Counted from the first letter of the stretch, positions 11,601 to 22,530 are shown. The stretch is DNA of 64,000 bases from Dasyornis broadbenti (GCA_013397935.1 VZRN01000234.1:708612-772611); one strand, 5' to 3'. Numbers and translations: made by a program. Notes: generated by a model from the sequence alone, not told the origin.

Positions 11601-13104
11601 CTTGCAGGAGGGAATTTGAGCTCCTCTTGTGAAGAGCAACTGAGATAGCTTCCAGGAAAGCCAAACCCCTCCCAGCAGCTGCTAGGCAGAACTCGAAAGT
11701 GAAACCTCGAGTGCTGGGGAAACAAAACACTCATGGTTGGCAGCAGTGAGCGGGAAATGCCACTGGGAGCTGGCACGGGCTCTCCCTCCCCTCCTGCCAG
11801 CAGCTCCGGTAAGTGGAATCCCAGATTAATTCCCACTAGGGCCTGGGAAAACACGGGACTGAAAGGAAACGAGGGATTTCTTTAGCTGTGCAAGTCTTCA
11901 GTAGCATCAATGAGGCAGACACCGTTTGTTGGGTCAATACATGAACTTTCCACCTCCCCAGCTGCCTGTGGGCCAGTCCAGCCTCGGACCCACTGGACCT
12001 GCTGAAGCCAAAGACCATGGGAGTGATACCCAAGCAGTGAGTTTTGCGTTTGATGCAAAAATTGAGAGGTTTTACATAAAACATAACTGCTCTGCCTGGG
12101 CCAGAAAAATGTTTTTCCAGTTAGCAGAGTGATGCTGTTTAAAAAAAAAAGAAAATTTCAGGTGTTGAATTTCCCCATCTCTTTATTCCAGAAGGTGGAG
12201 ATGAGTTTTGGTTCCAAATGCTCTGTGAGCAGGAGCAGGACCCCACAGCTCCCACAGCCACTTGGCTGTCCTGGGGTCAGCTGCAACCGCACACTCAGAC
12301 GAGGACCCCGAGTGCTCCGGGGCTGGTGTGGGGGCAAACGGCCCCCCGGGAGCAGTGGAGATCTCCGGGCTCCCCAGCGACTCCCGTGCTGCCTTCCCCG
12401 CGGGCTCGGGGCTCAAAATTCTCACACAGGAGGAAGTCGGTGAGTTACCTGGAGTGCTGCTCCTTCTCGCAGCGCAGGTGCCCCGCTTGCCAGGGGGTCG
12501 CACGGCCGGAGCCGGTGCTGCGGTGGCCTCAGGCCGGGCTGTCCCCGCACCGGGCTGTCCCGCGGGCGGGGGCCGGGGCCGCTGTTCTGCCGCGGCAGCT
12601 GCGGAGGGGACTGAGGCGCTTTTCAGCCCCGTGAACAAAGGGACAATCGCGGCCCCCCCGGGCCATTGTTCGCCGCCGGCTCGGGGACAACGGGCGCCTT
12701 CACGGCCCGGGCCGGGCGGACAAAGGCTCCGCAGAGCCTGGGGGAGCGGGGTCTCGCCGGACAATCTCCTATTGAGCAGGGCCCGGCCCCCCCCGCCGCC
12801 CCCACAAAGCTCCCGCTTGTCTCCGGCTCCCCATGGAACCGGGGCTCGGGTGAAGAGAGCGATCGCTCCCGGCCCGTGGCAGCCCGTGCCCCGGCAGCTC
12901 TCAGAGTGTCCCGGGACCCTCGGGACGGAGCCACGGGCCCCCTAGGCCGTTCTCAGGGCCCGGCTGCCCCCGCGCCCCGCCAGACCCAGCGCCCACGTGT
13001 CGGCGACACCGCCGGCGCTTCCGCCCTCCTGGGAATCGGAACCACTGCCCGGGCGGAGTGGAGATCCCGATCCTAGTCCACATCCCTCCCGCCCCACTTA
13101 CCAT
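8693..13104 (-). CDS. CNP: CNP, 2',3'-cyclic-nucleotide 3'-phosphodiesterase
   Basis: Membrane-anchored enzyme of oligodendrocytes and Schwann cells that hydrolyses 2',3'-cyclic nucleotides to 2'-nucleotides. Exons on the minus strand are 13104-13102 (ATG only), 11046-10386, 9806-9664 and 9145-8693. Frame is kept throughout and gives 419 residues, against about 421 in human. The N-terminal P-loop kinase-like domain carries GLPGSGKST at residues 57-65 and VLDDTHHERER. The C-terminal 2H phosphoesterase domain carries both HxT motifs, HCT (248-250) and HIT (327-329). The protein ends in CTII, a CaaX box for isoprenylation. A second Met at residue 20 matches the start of the shorter CNP1 isoform; the extension NRGFSKKSHPFLPK matches CNP2. 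It follows ODAD4 on the same strand and converges with DNAJC7. Confidence 0.96.
11047..13101 (-). other. CNP intron 1
   Basis: A 2.05 kb intron separates the ATG-only exon from the main CNP exon. The donor is GTAAGT (13101-13096) and the acceptor is TTTCAG just upstream of 11046. In mammals the promoter of the short CNP1 form lies in the equivalent intron. No other coding exon was recognised; the right end (12.2-13.1 kb) is very GC-rich. Confidence 0.75.
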
Positions 13105-13480
13105 GGTGAGGGCAGCGGCTCCGGGTCAGCCGCCAGTTCGGAGCGGCGCGGCGGGGAAGCGGCTCTGCGGTGGGCGCGGCCGTGGCTCCCTTCATAGCCC
13201 CGGGGGCCCCCCCCCCCCCCCGGCCCGGNGGGCGGTGGTGGGGGGGGGGAGGGGGGGGTGGAGCCCAGGCTCAGCCCCCGCCCCGCCCCGCCCGGCACTT
13301 CCGCGCCGCGGAGGAGCCGGTCCCGGGGATGCTGCCGGGACAGTCTTTGCCGCGACGGGGGCCGCGAGAGGAGGCTATGGGCAGGGGACAGGCAACTCTC
13401 TGAGTACGGCAGCGGCTCAGAGCAGCTCCTTCCCTGCTAGGGACACACCACTCCAGTGCTGGTATGGCTCTTGTTCAATA
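13105..13480 (-). promoter_or_regulatory. CNP 5'UTR and promoter region
   Basis: Only about 375 bp separate the ODAD4 poly(A) signal from the CNP ATG, so the CNP promoter and 5'UTR must fit here, or overlap the ODAD4 3' end. The stretch is GC-rich, with a run of 16 C at 13206-13221 and long G tracts to 13260. There is one undetermined base at 13229. Confidence 0.6.
13229..13229. other. Single undetermined base in a C/G homopolymer region
   Basis: One N lies between a C run and G runs. The local length of the homopolymers is therefore doubtful. Confidence 0.95.
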
Positions 13481-13486
13481 TTTATT
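13481..13486 (-). terminator. ODAD4 poly(A) signal
   Basis: TTTATT on the plus strand is AATAAA on the minus strand, 20 nt after the ODAD4 stop codon. This predicts an unusually short 3'UTR of roughly 40 nt. Confidence 0.6.
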
Positions 13487-13505
13487 TCATCTTCCCCACT
13501 CAGCT

Positions 13506-16500
13506 CTACTTTTTCCCATTGCTTTCCTCTATTTCCTTGTCCGTTTCCTCCTCTTTAACGTTTCCATCTGCTTCTGCATCATTTGCATCTGCTTCTGCAC
13601 CGTTTCCGTCTGCTTCTGCATCGTTTCTGGCTTCCTCTTTCGGCTTTTCCTCTTTCGGCTTTTCCTCTTGATTCCCCGTGTGTTGTTCCCTTTCCTCCTT
13701 CTCTTCCACGTTCTCAATGATGATTTTTATGTTTTCACTGCTGATGGGATGATCTGGGAAGGAAAAAGCGAACTTAAGCCAAATCCTAGCACTCAGCAGT
13801 TGGGCACAAGGAAGGCCCCCGGCTCCCTCACCTTCACCAGGAATCTCTCACTCCCATCTAGGTCCTGCGACGGCAGGTGCTGGGCTGCACGGCCCGAGGG
13901 AAGCAGCCCCGGGGTCTGCGGGCACAGCGCCCTGCCAGGACCCTCCCACCGAAGCCCAGGAGGGGCGGGGCAGGGCCGGGGTGTCGGTGTCACCGGGCCG
14001 AGCTGCAGGGGACACTCAGGGAGCGCTGCCATCTCCTCGCTCTAAGCTGGGCACAGCCGCACCTGAGAGGGCAGCTGGAGCAATGCTGGACTTCCACCAA
14101 GGTTTTAATTCAATACTTGCAAGGAAATGGGTGCTGTGGGAATTCTAAGGTGCTGCTGATGTGCAGAACAGGAAAGTGGTGTTTTTTGCTGTTTCTGGGT
14201 GCAGAGGTGTGAACGACATGTACCTTTATGTGAGGGAACCGCCTCAGCTTTGTTGCCCTTGTTCAGCTCCTCAATGAAGCTTTTGCTCACATTATCCAAG
14301 GCCTGAAAGAGATGTGGTTCTTAATAAAATAGCCAGAAATGCAGCTACATACCCAACCTTTTCCTGTTTTCTTTTGCTCTCTGCTATCATTACCAGGTCC
14401 TTCCCTCCTCTAAAACTTCATCTCCACGATATTACTGGCTGGAGTATCCCAGCTGGGATAACAACGATTCACAGATGCTGCCCAGAGCTCCTCCTCCCCG
14501 CAGCAGCCCCCTTACCACAATGATGCCATTTTGAGCAGCTTCACTGGGCAAAAGCTTCGCCTTCTCCAGGGCCCTTTCAAAGTTCATGATTGCAGACCGG
14601 TAATCTTTCAATTTCACTGGAACAGACAAGGATATCAGCTGGTTTAGCCCACGATCAGGAGAAAAGTAAGAATTAATCAAGCCAGTCTTAATCTAAGCAG
14701 TTGCTTTGGCTGTTAAATCCCAGAGATGTTTTCAGACCAGCCTCTCCACCCTGAGAGCAAAACCTGTGCCCACATCTTTACCTTGTGCCTGTGCCACCAG
14801 CACAGTGGCGTGGAGCTGCCACTCCATATCTCCCTCTTCAACTGCTGACTGCAGGGACTTCTGGCCATAATCTTGGGCTGCTTCAGCTTTATCCAGCTCG
14901 AGGTAGCACCGGCCAATTTCATGGAACAGCCAGGCCTTCTCCAGGCTGGATTGGGCCAGTGGAATTTTCTCCTCCCAGCTTCAAGCAGAGTAAGACAGAC
15001 ATACTTTCACCAACTCTCACTGGGTACGGTAACAACTCAACCACTGATTTGATAGCAAAGGGTTCAGGCGTGAAAATTTCCCCAGAACCTGCTGCAGTGA
15101 GAACACACAGCTGAAGAGCCATGACCTGGGTAATTCCAACCCCCTGATGCCTTTCCTGCGGGGCTGTACATACGTGTTAATGGCCTGCTGGAACCTGCCT
15201 AGTCGGGCATACACGTGGCCGATATTGTCCAGGGCCCGGGATATGGCATCTGGCAGAGCACTGTGGAGAGAAAACAACAGGATTGTGGCACTGACATTGT
15301 CCTGTTCCTCACTCAGTCTGGGTTTCTTCAGCCTCATGATCCCTTTGGTGCTTCCCATGCCCTCAGGGAAGCGTTGGGAAGTATAGGGGCCCAGGTCAGG
15401 CTGAAAGTCATGACATCAAGGTTGATTTTTTATTTTATCTACAGCTGTGGCAGCTGACCCCAGGAGACACAGGGGAAACTGTTTAGCTTTGCCTTTGATT
15501 ATTATTAATTTCTGTGCAAATCTGGCAGTCCTTGGGAAAGTCTTTTCATTTTTCTTTGCCTCCATTTCCCTCTGGGTCCCTGACACTCATGGATGATTTC
15601 TGTCTTTCAAAGCAAAGACCCAAAAAGGTGTCTGCAGTGTGCAGGCTCCTGACACCAGCCCTGATCCTGTTCTTGGACCGAGCTTTGCTCCATGCTACAG
15701 GCAACTCCTTCTGTAATAACAGAGCCTGAGAGCTTTAATTTTTTTTTCTTGATTATCTTTGTTCTCATCTTCAGAAGCAGCTTTGCTTACCCTTACCTTA
15801 GAGATGGAAAAACCTATGAGAGGAGCAGACAAATGCGATGGGAGTCATGGAATCACAGAGCGGTTTGGGTGGGAAAGGGACCATAAGGATTATCCAGTTC
15901 AATCCCCCCGCCCCACCCCGTCATGAGGTCATTAACGCAAGTTATTAACGAGTCATTAGCGGCGTCTCCAGCTGCAGCCGCCAGAGGGCGCCTGTCACCG
16001 CAAGTCCTTCAAGGTAACTTGGCGTTTAGAGAGATCCCAAACCCAGGTATCTCCTCCTGCCTCTCTCCTGCTCATTCCTGCCTTTATCTGGCGTACTCGG
16101 GGAGTGGGAGCACCAAGAGAGAGGCTGCCAGCCTTTTCTTAAACCAACATTCATTTCCAAAAGGATTTTTGAAAATGAGAAACAACCACTCAGTAACATT
16201 TTGAAAGCTCAGTGTACTACTGACAAAAATAAATCCCAAATCACTTCCATCCACTGTTCCATGTTTTCTGCTATGCTTTGCAAACTCTTGCTAAAACTGA
16301 GACTACATTTCGCTCTACTGTGGTTCAGCTGGAAGACTTGTGGGATGTGCCTAGTGCACAGGTAAGTGGACCTGAAAGAGACCTTTATTTCAAGCCATGC
16401 TTAACAGTCTGTATGAAAAGGGGTTTAAGACAAAATGTAGCAGAAAACTGGTGCAATTTCGAGCCTGATCTTCCTGAGAAGGAAGTGCCTGCTCAAGGCT

Positions 16501-19500
16501 CAAGTGCTGAGACTGGGACTTGTGTTCTTTTGCTTTGCTTCAGCAAAGCTTTTGATGTGCCCTGTGCTGTGGGTCCTTAAAAATCTGCTTCAGGCTCCTT
16601 ATTTTTGAAATAATGAAGATAAAAAGTCACCATAGACCCTGACACTTGGGCAGAGCTGATTGTGTAGCCCTGTTAAACCCCCAGGTGAGAATTACATTAC
16701 CTAATGCTAATACACCTCCACAGAGGTACTTTCCCCTTCCTCCACCTACTTGAACTTCCCAGAACTTACTTCTGTCTGGCACAATCCAGATCCATTTTAT
16801 GGCTGTGCAGAGCTGCCTCCATCTGTCCCATCGCCAACTGCGCATTCCCAATGCAGCTGTGGAGGTTCCCAGTCAGTTCGTTCTTGTTGGGAACTTCATC
16901 CTCTCCCCATCCTTGCATCTTTTTCAGCATACGCTCAGCTTTCCTGCAGCTTTCCTCAGCAGAGCCTCTGGCCAGCACTGGGGACAGGGAGCAGAGTTTG
17001 ACACTGGGGTGTGATACAGAGACTTTGAGAAGTTGTGAATTCCCCATCCCTGGAAGTGTTCTAGGCCAGGCTGGATGGAAAGAAAGGTGTTCCTGCCCAT
17101 GGGGGTGGAGGGGGTGGAGCGGGATGAGCTTCAAGGTCCCTTCCAACCCAAACCATCTTGGGATTTTGCGATACTCAGGGAGCGAGACCTGGTGAACTGA
17201 GTAACCCTCATATAAAGCTTGGGAGTACTTAGAGCTCCCCACAGCAGTGGGAAGCACTCAGCTTCCAGTCAGGAACCTACACAACTCAATGTCCTCCATA
17301 TTCTTTGCGATGGATCTGCCAATGTCAGATGTTTTCCGCTTCTTGTCCTGCATCCACCCCTGCCGCAGGTGCTTGCGCTCATACTCCCGGGCATAAATTG
17401 GCTTCTGCTGCTGCCAGAAGTCCCGACGGTTGTTCAGGTAGGAGATGCCATCCAAAACCAGGTCCACGACTTTAACCCCGTGCCTTGTGCTGGTCTGCAT
17501 CAAGTCTGGAGATAAGGTAGAACCCAGGTGAGAATCAACAGACCTGAGCTGCAGCTCAGTGGGGAATTGTTTGGGAATATTTTTCTGCTCTGACACAATC
17601 CTGGAAATTAAAGTGTCCCATGCTCCTCAGAGCTGAGGTGACAGGGGAGTTAACAAAAAAACTCTTACCAGTCCTGTGAGGTTCAGTGAGCTGAGCTGGT
17701 GTTCCAGCCCCACATGTGCTGCCTTCTGTGCTGATCAGAGCCAAGAAGAGGCCCTGTAAGTGAGGCCGGCTGTGTTGAGCAGCTGTCCTTTGGGACAGAA
17801 CAACTGTATGGCACATCTGTATTGACAGGGCACTTTGAACAGTCCTGTGGATCAGGTTGGCAGATGGAAACTGAGAGGGCTTTTACTTGCCCAGAAACCA
17901 GGCCACTCACATGTATAATTAATACTGGCAAGAGCATAAAACCTGTGAGCAGACTAAATCACTTCTCTATTTTTGGGTGAAAAGTTTCTTAGAAATATGA
18001 CTTAAGGAGAATCATCTTTGTGCCTTTTTCTACAATAAGATACTTCTCCAATTCCTGCATCTTGACCTTAACAGCATTTACAACAAACCTACAGAGGAGT
18101 CAAGGCCCCATGAGCAGACATGCTTGTGTCCCCACCACTGCAATCACCATGTGTCACATGAGCTCTGGTACAACTAAGGAAGGGTCACAGGGTTATAAAA
18201 GAAGAAGAGAAATACAGAATGAAAGAAAAATAGAATCTGCTGAGAAGGAGAAAGACCTTCATCCTTAAGCAACTTCTCCAGGTACGCCTTGTCAGCATAA
18301 AGCTCTCCCAGAAGCTGTCGCTCTATTTTCGCATTCTTCTTCTTCGTCCGTTTTTGATCTTTAGTCGGTTTGTTCTGCTGTTTCTGGTTGTCTTTTTTGC
18401 TCTGCAGCTAGAAAAAAGCAAAAGGAGTTGGGGGAGATCAGTGTGGAACACTGGAATGAGCAGAATTCTGTTTACACTCCATATAAGACAGCTTATTTTT
18501 TTAAATAAAAGCAAAAGTCAGTGTCTCACCAGCTGCTTTGGCCATGAGCAACTGAAATTCTGCAGCCAACTGTGCTCCCTGGGGAGCACAAGAGTGTTAC
18601 AGAAAGGGCAAGAACCAGTTCTGGCCTTTCAAAGGAAGAAGACACTACTGCAATGGAGCACCCAAAAGCGAAGCAATAGAGAAAGTGTCCATTATCCAAA
18701 CTGTGACTGTTAAACATCAGGTAAACCCAAAGTCAATATTGGAGCTCACTGTACCCTCCTCGACCTCTGGGCTGTTACTCATTAGCCTCGGATGGTTGAC
18801 TGGCAACACCCCCAGATATGGGCTGAAGGAGAAATTCCAAACTGAGTTTTGTTCCTGCCTGGTGATTCTTCCTGCCCTTCCACCTTCCCCTTTAAATTCT
18901 GGGTGGCTTGAGCCAGATCTGCATTGGAAGCAGGTGACAAACACTCTCATGACAGGCCAGGACGTTTTAATGGTCAGGAGACCCTTCAGCAGGCCCACTG
19001 CTCCCACAGCCGTGTCCCTGTGAGGACTGTCACCCATCTCATGCCCATTTCAGGCAGTTTGAGCATTACAACTCTAGAAGGCTCTTCAGCAAGAGCCCTG
19101 TGCTGTACCTCTGCCTGCCTGCTCACGAAGCACAGCTCCCCCTTGCTCTCCAGCTTCACCAAGGATGGATCTGCAGACACAAGGAGTCAGTGTTAGTGCT
19201 CCCCAGCAGCCATGCAGGATGTTGTGAGTAAAATGCCCATAAAAGTGCCAAGCCCAAAACATTCAGTTTTAACCAAAGCTTTTCTAATCCTTTCCTATGG
19301 AACAGGGGGTATTGGTGTGTTCTGGGAGCAGGGAATGCAGCTCATTCACCAGCTCCTCTTGGGATATTAATTCACATGGCAGTGGGCTCCTGTTGCAATA
19401 TTCCTACAGACAGGGTACATCCTGCATTGAAACTGAAGAAGGAGAGGGATGCAGGTTCTTCTGGGGGATCACAGCTAGAGCATAAAATGGAAGGAAAGCT

Positions 19501-22500
19501 CCTGCAATCCAGAAAATTATTTTAAAGATTTGTGCATTCATTAGGGCAAAACACCCATTGTGTTTTCACTGACCCCTAGTTCCACTGTCCCTCTGCACCT
19601 TGGGAGGGGAGAGTGAGGAACAGCTCTTTGTTTGGTCTGAAGGAAGGACAGAGCTTCCGAGGCTGCTGCAGAATTCCCTTTGGCACAGCCACAGGGCCCA
19701 GACCAGCGGCACGAACACAAGCGAATTACGGAAGCAGGTGTTACCGATCCTTCCAGGTGAAGTGGATCAGGGAAACAGTTGGGGGATGTACCCTGTTATT
19801 GTGGGTGCATTTCCCAACTATTCAAACATCCAGATCCATGCTGATGTGTTTCCATGCTTCCCTGCATCTCGGAAATACTGACTGATTTTCAACGAGTTTT
19901 CTAGTTCTTTAATCTGTTCCTGTGCCTGAAGCCTGGGGGCTGGAGGGTGGTTAGAGCTCTTGGCTCGGGACATGGAGATGGGAAGATTTCAGCTGGGAGC
20001 TGTGACAATATCTGAGCATTGTGCTAAGCTCAGGAAGCAGCAGTAATGGAGGAAAGCAAGCCAGATCTGGAAACCTTCCCTGTTTTTTAAATAACTATCC
20101 CATATGAAAGTGCAGCAGGCTCTGGTGCCACTGGCACGTGTTAATCCCTGGCACAAGAGGAGGGCTGAAGTTTTGAAATTTTGGGAGAGGGAGGCCCTGG
20201 TCTATCTGGGGATCTGTGTAGGGTGTGAGTGGGGCGTGCCGGGCGCTACGCAGAGACAGGCTCCGGGATCCACCAGAGCGGTTCCAACCCGCCGGACAGG
20301 TTTGGCAGCCCCAGATGAGCCCTGCAGAGGTGTTCCACTCACGTGTCAGAGGTGGCAGCCCCAGGTGAGGTGTGTCTGTGCCCCACAGCGAGGCATGTCC
20401 TGTCCATGCCTGCTGGCAGGGCTGAGAGAAAAATTAAGGGAAAAGGGAAAAGTTTTCTGTTTCTTTTGAACCCCATGAGGTCCTTGGCCTTTCCTGTCTT
20501 TACAGGACCCGCTCAGTGATCTGAGCCAGGAATGATGAAAGCAGAGCTCGTTACAAGAGTCAACAGTTTCACTGCTCTTGTGCAATGAAAATTGGAGGAG
20601 AGTCAGGATTTCAGGAGGCCAGTCTGAGGTAGCACACCACATTTCATTCCAAACTTTGAATACAGGGATAAAGGTCTCAAAATGGATTCCATAATTAGCG
20701 CTGGAGATAAGTCATAGAATCATAGAATCCCAGAATGGTTTAGATTGTAAGGGACCCAGAGCTCATCCAGTTCCATTCCCTGGAATTCCACTTTCCATGA
20801 CCAGGGACACCTTCCACTAGACCAGGTTGCTCCAAGCACTGTCCAACCTGACCTTGGACACTTCTAGGGATGGGGCACCCCCAGCTTCTCTAGGCAACCT
20901 GTACCAGGGCCTCACCACCCTCACAGGGAAGAATTTCTTCCCAATATCCCATCTAACCCTGCCCTCTGGCAGTGGGAAGCCATTTCCTGTGTCCTGTCCC
21001 TCCAGGCCCTTGTAAATAGTGTCTCCGACTTTCTTGTCAGCTCCCCTCCTATACTGGGAGGCCACAATCAGGTCACTGATGAGATGAGCTGCTCTGGTCT
21101 GTGTTCCCTGGAACATTTTCATGATGACTTTGGAAATTTGAGAGTCAGGATTTACCTAGAGAACTAAAGGGATCAGACACTGTGTATGAACAGGCGTTCA
21201 GGGAAGAAAGAAAGAATAACAGAAAAAGAGAGTAGGGTTGGCTCTTTGTGGTGCTTGTGGATTTATCTGCCACAAATAACATGGACCCACAAGCAGAGAG
21301 ACTGGTGTGAGGCCCTTGGGTCACTTGTAGAGCTGATCTGCCATCAGCTGTGCCCTGAACAGCGTCATCTGGGCTCATGGGGGCCAGAAAGTGACACTTC
21401 TTACTCCCAATGCAGTTGACTATTGCCTCCTCAGCCTTGTTGATGCCCAGCTGGAACTTGTGCAGATCTGGGCGGAGCCTTCGGCCTCGGTGGTAAAACA
21501 CCAGTGCGAATTCAAAGTCACCCATGGTGTACAGTGTCTCTGCTTTTTGGTAAAGCCCCTAAAATGACATTTGGGAAAAGAAATTATTAAAATGAGGGAA
21601 AAATTTCATGGATCTCAAGTAACTCCTGCCAGGCAGAAGTGAGAGCCCAGGGCTGTAACGACTTGTGTACATTAAACCCCAAACCTGGAGGTGCCTGAGC
21701 ACCTCAACAGCTCTGAGAAAAACAGAAATCTCAGGAGTGTTTGGAGACAGCTCTTTCCTCAGATCCCACAGGGTCTCACAGATCCAGGCCAGCCCTTGCC
21801 CACCCCTCTCCTACACCTTCAGCTGGTTACCTCGGGGAATGTTTTGTCATTTTGGAGTGAGGCTTCAGCATCTTTCAAGGAGTTTTCTGTGTCTCCAAGT
21901 TTCAGGAAACACTTGGAGCGGGTGACAAGGCAGCGCTTGTCTCCTGCCCTCAGCTTCAGCGCCTGGAACCACAGACATGGACATGTCACCAGTGCTGGAC
22001 ATGTCACCAGACAGGGCCATGTCACCAATGCTAGCTCAACACCACAAATACACAAGTGCAGGTATTTGGTGCCACCTGCACCGTTTCCACGTGGGCTTTG
22101 ACGATGGATGAGGATAAAACCACAAGGTTTTTACTGAAAAGAATCTTCTCTTGCTGTTCACAGGTTCTCTGTGCTGCAGGGGCTGCCCTGTCTCTGAACT
22201 GCCCCGTCTGGGTCACCCCTCGTGCCGAGACCTCCTGGGGACACGTCCCTCCGTGCCTCCCCATCTTGCCGCGGATCTCCCCGCTGTCTCTTTGCCCGCC
22301 TGAACCGAGCCGCGTCCCGTCGCGGCGGCCACCCCCGAGGCCCCACCCGCCGCGGACAGCTCGATGCCCTCAGGTCGCGGCGCCCTCACGTCATTGAAGC
22401 AGCCTAGAGCCTTGTCGTGCTGGCCGCGCCGGCTCAGGGCTGTCCCCTCGGTCATAAGATTCCCGAAGGTGACAACGGGCAAGATCTCCTCATCCGCCAT
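13506..22500 (-). CDS. ODAD4: ODAD4 (TTC25), outer dynein arm docking complex TPR protein
   Basis: Axonemal TPR protein needed to dock outer dynein arms in motile cilia. Twelve exons, minus strand: 22500-22390, 21962-21831, 21558-21405, 19170-19109, 18407-18257, 17505-17281, 16977-16770, 15260-15174, 14978-14782, 14616-14516, 14302-14224, 13753-13506. All junctions keep phase and are GT-AG, giving 584 residues (human about 672). The start MADEEILPV is the Met nearest a promoter X-box. N-terminal TPRs read LVTRSKCFLKLGD and YTMGDFEFALVFYHRG. The middle has NFWQQ-type and QQKPIYARE signatures, EVPNKNELTGN, CIGNAQLAMGQMEAAL, SRALDNIGHVYARLG and FHEIGRCYLELD. The tail is shorter than in human and is a Glu/Lys/Ala-rich repeat, including EEKPKEEKPKEE. 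It is divergent from ACLY. Confidence 0.95.
13561..13672 (-). repeat. Coding tandem repeats in the ODAD4 tail
   Basis: Within the last ODAD4 exon, GATGCAGAAGCAGA-type units recur about three times (residues NDAEADGNGAEADANDAEAD). A 15-bp unit encoding EEKPK occurs twice (EEKPKEEKPKEE). These extend an acidic, probably disordered C-terminus. Confidence 0.85.
15845..15920 (-). mobile_element. CR1 3'-end remnant in an ODAD4 intron
   Basis: TCATGGAATCACAGAGCGG then TTTGGGTGGGAAAGGGACC and ATCCAGTTCAATCC match the inverted CR1 3' terminus. It lies between the exons ending at 15260 and 16770. Confidence 0.75.
15977..15991 (+). promoter_or_regulatory. CTCF-like motif in an ODAD4 intron
   Basis: CCGCCAGAGGGCGCC matches the CTCF core (CCASYAGRKGGCRSY) at all but one position. 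It lies about 55 bp from a CR1 remnant. Confidence 0.55.
17030..17175 (+). mobile_element. CR1 3'-end fragment in an ODAD4 intron
   Basis: GAATTCCCCATCCCTGGAAG, then AAGGTCCCTTCCAACCCAAA and CCATCTTGGGATTTTGCGAT, is the CR1 3'UTR in sense orientation with a degraded octamer tail. It lies between the ODAD4 exons at 16770-16977 and 17281-17505. Confidence 0.8.
20713..21122 (-). mobile_element. CR1 3'-end copy of about 410 bp in an ODAD4 intron
   Basis: It starts with the doubled terminal motif TCATAGAATCATAGAATC. It runs through TTCCACTAGACCAGGTTGC, CTTCTAGGGATGGGGCA, CAGGGAAGAATTTCTTCCC and GGCCACAATCAGGTCACTG. It is the longest CR1 copy in the window and lies between the exons ending at 19170 and starting at 21405. 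Confidence 0.9.
21978..22031. repeat. 18-bp tandem repeat, three copies, in ODAD4 intron 1
   Basis: CATGTCACCA recurs at 18-bp spacing (near 21982, 22000 and 22018) directly upstream of ODAD4 exon 2 on the minus strand. Copies differ at the variable end. Confidence 0.85.
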
Positions 22501-22517
22501 GGCTGCACAGCGGCACC

Positions 22518-22530
22518 GTTGCCGAGCAAC
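22518..22530. promoter_or_regulatory. RFX X-box at the ODAD4 start
   Basis: GTTGCCGAGCAAC fits the RFX X-box consensus (GTNRCC, short spacer, RGYAAC). It sits in a 7-bp perfect inverted repeat, CCGTTGC and GCAACGG, with a 3-bp centre. It lies 18-30 bp upstream of the ODAD4 ATG. RFX factors drive ciliary genes, matching the gene's role. Confidence 0.8.

Noticed and set aside
16278..16580. Frame ending in FSKAFDV, reminiscent of the CR1 reverse transcriptase FSKAFD motif
   Set aside because: Only six residues match and neighbouring CR1 coding features are absent, so it was not called a retroposon coding fragment.
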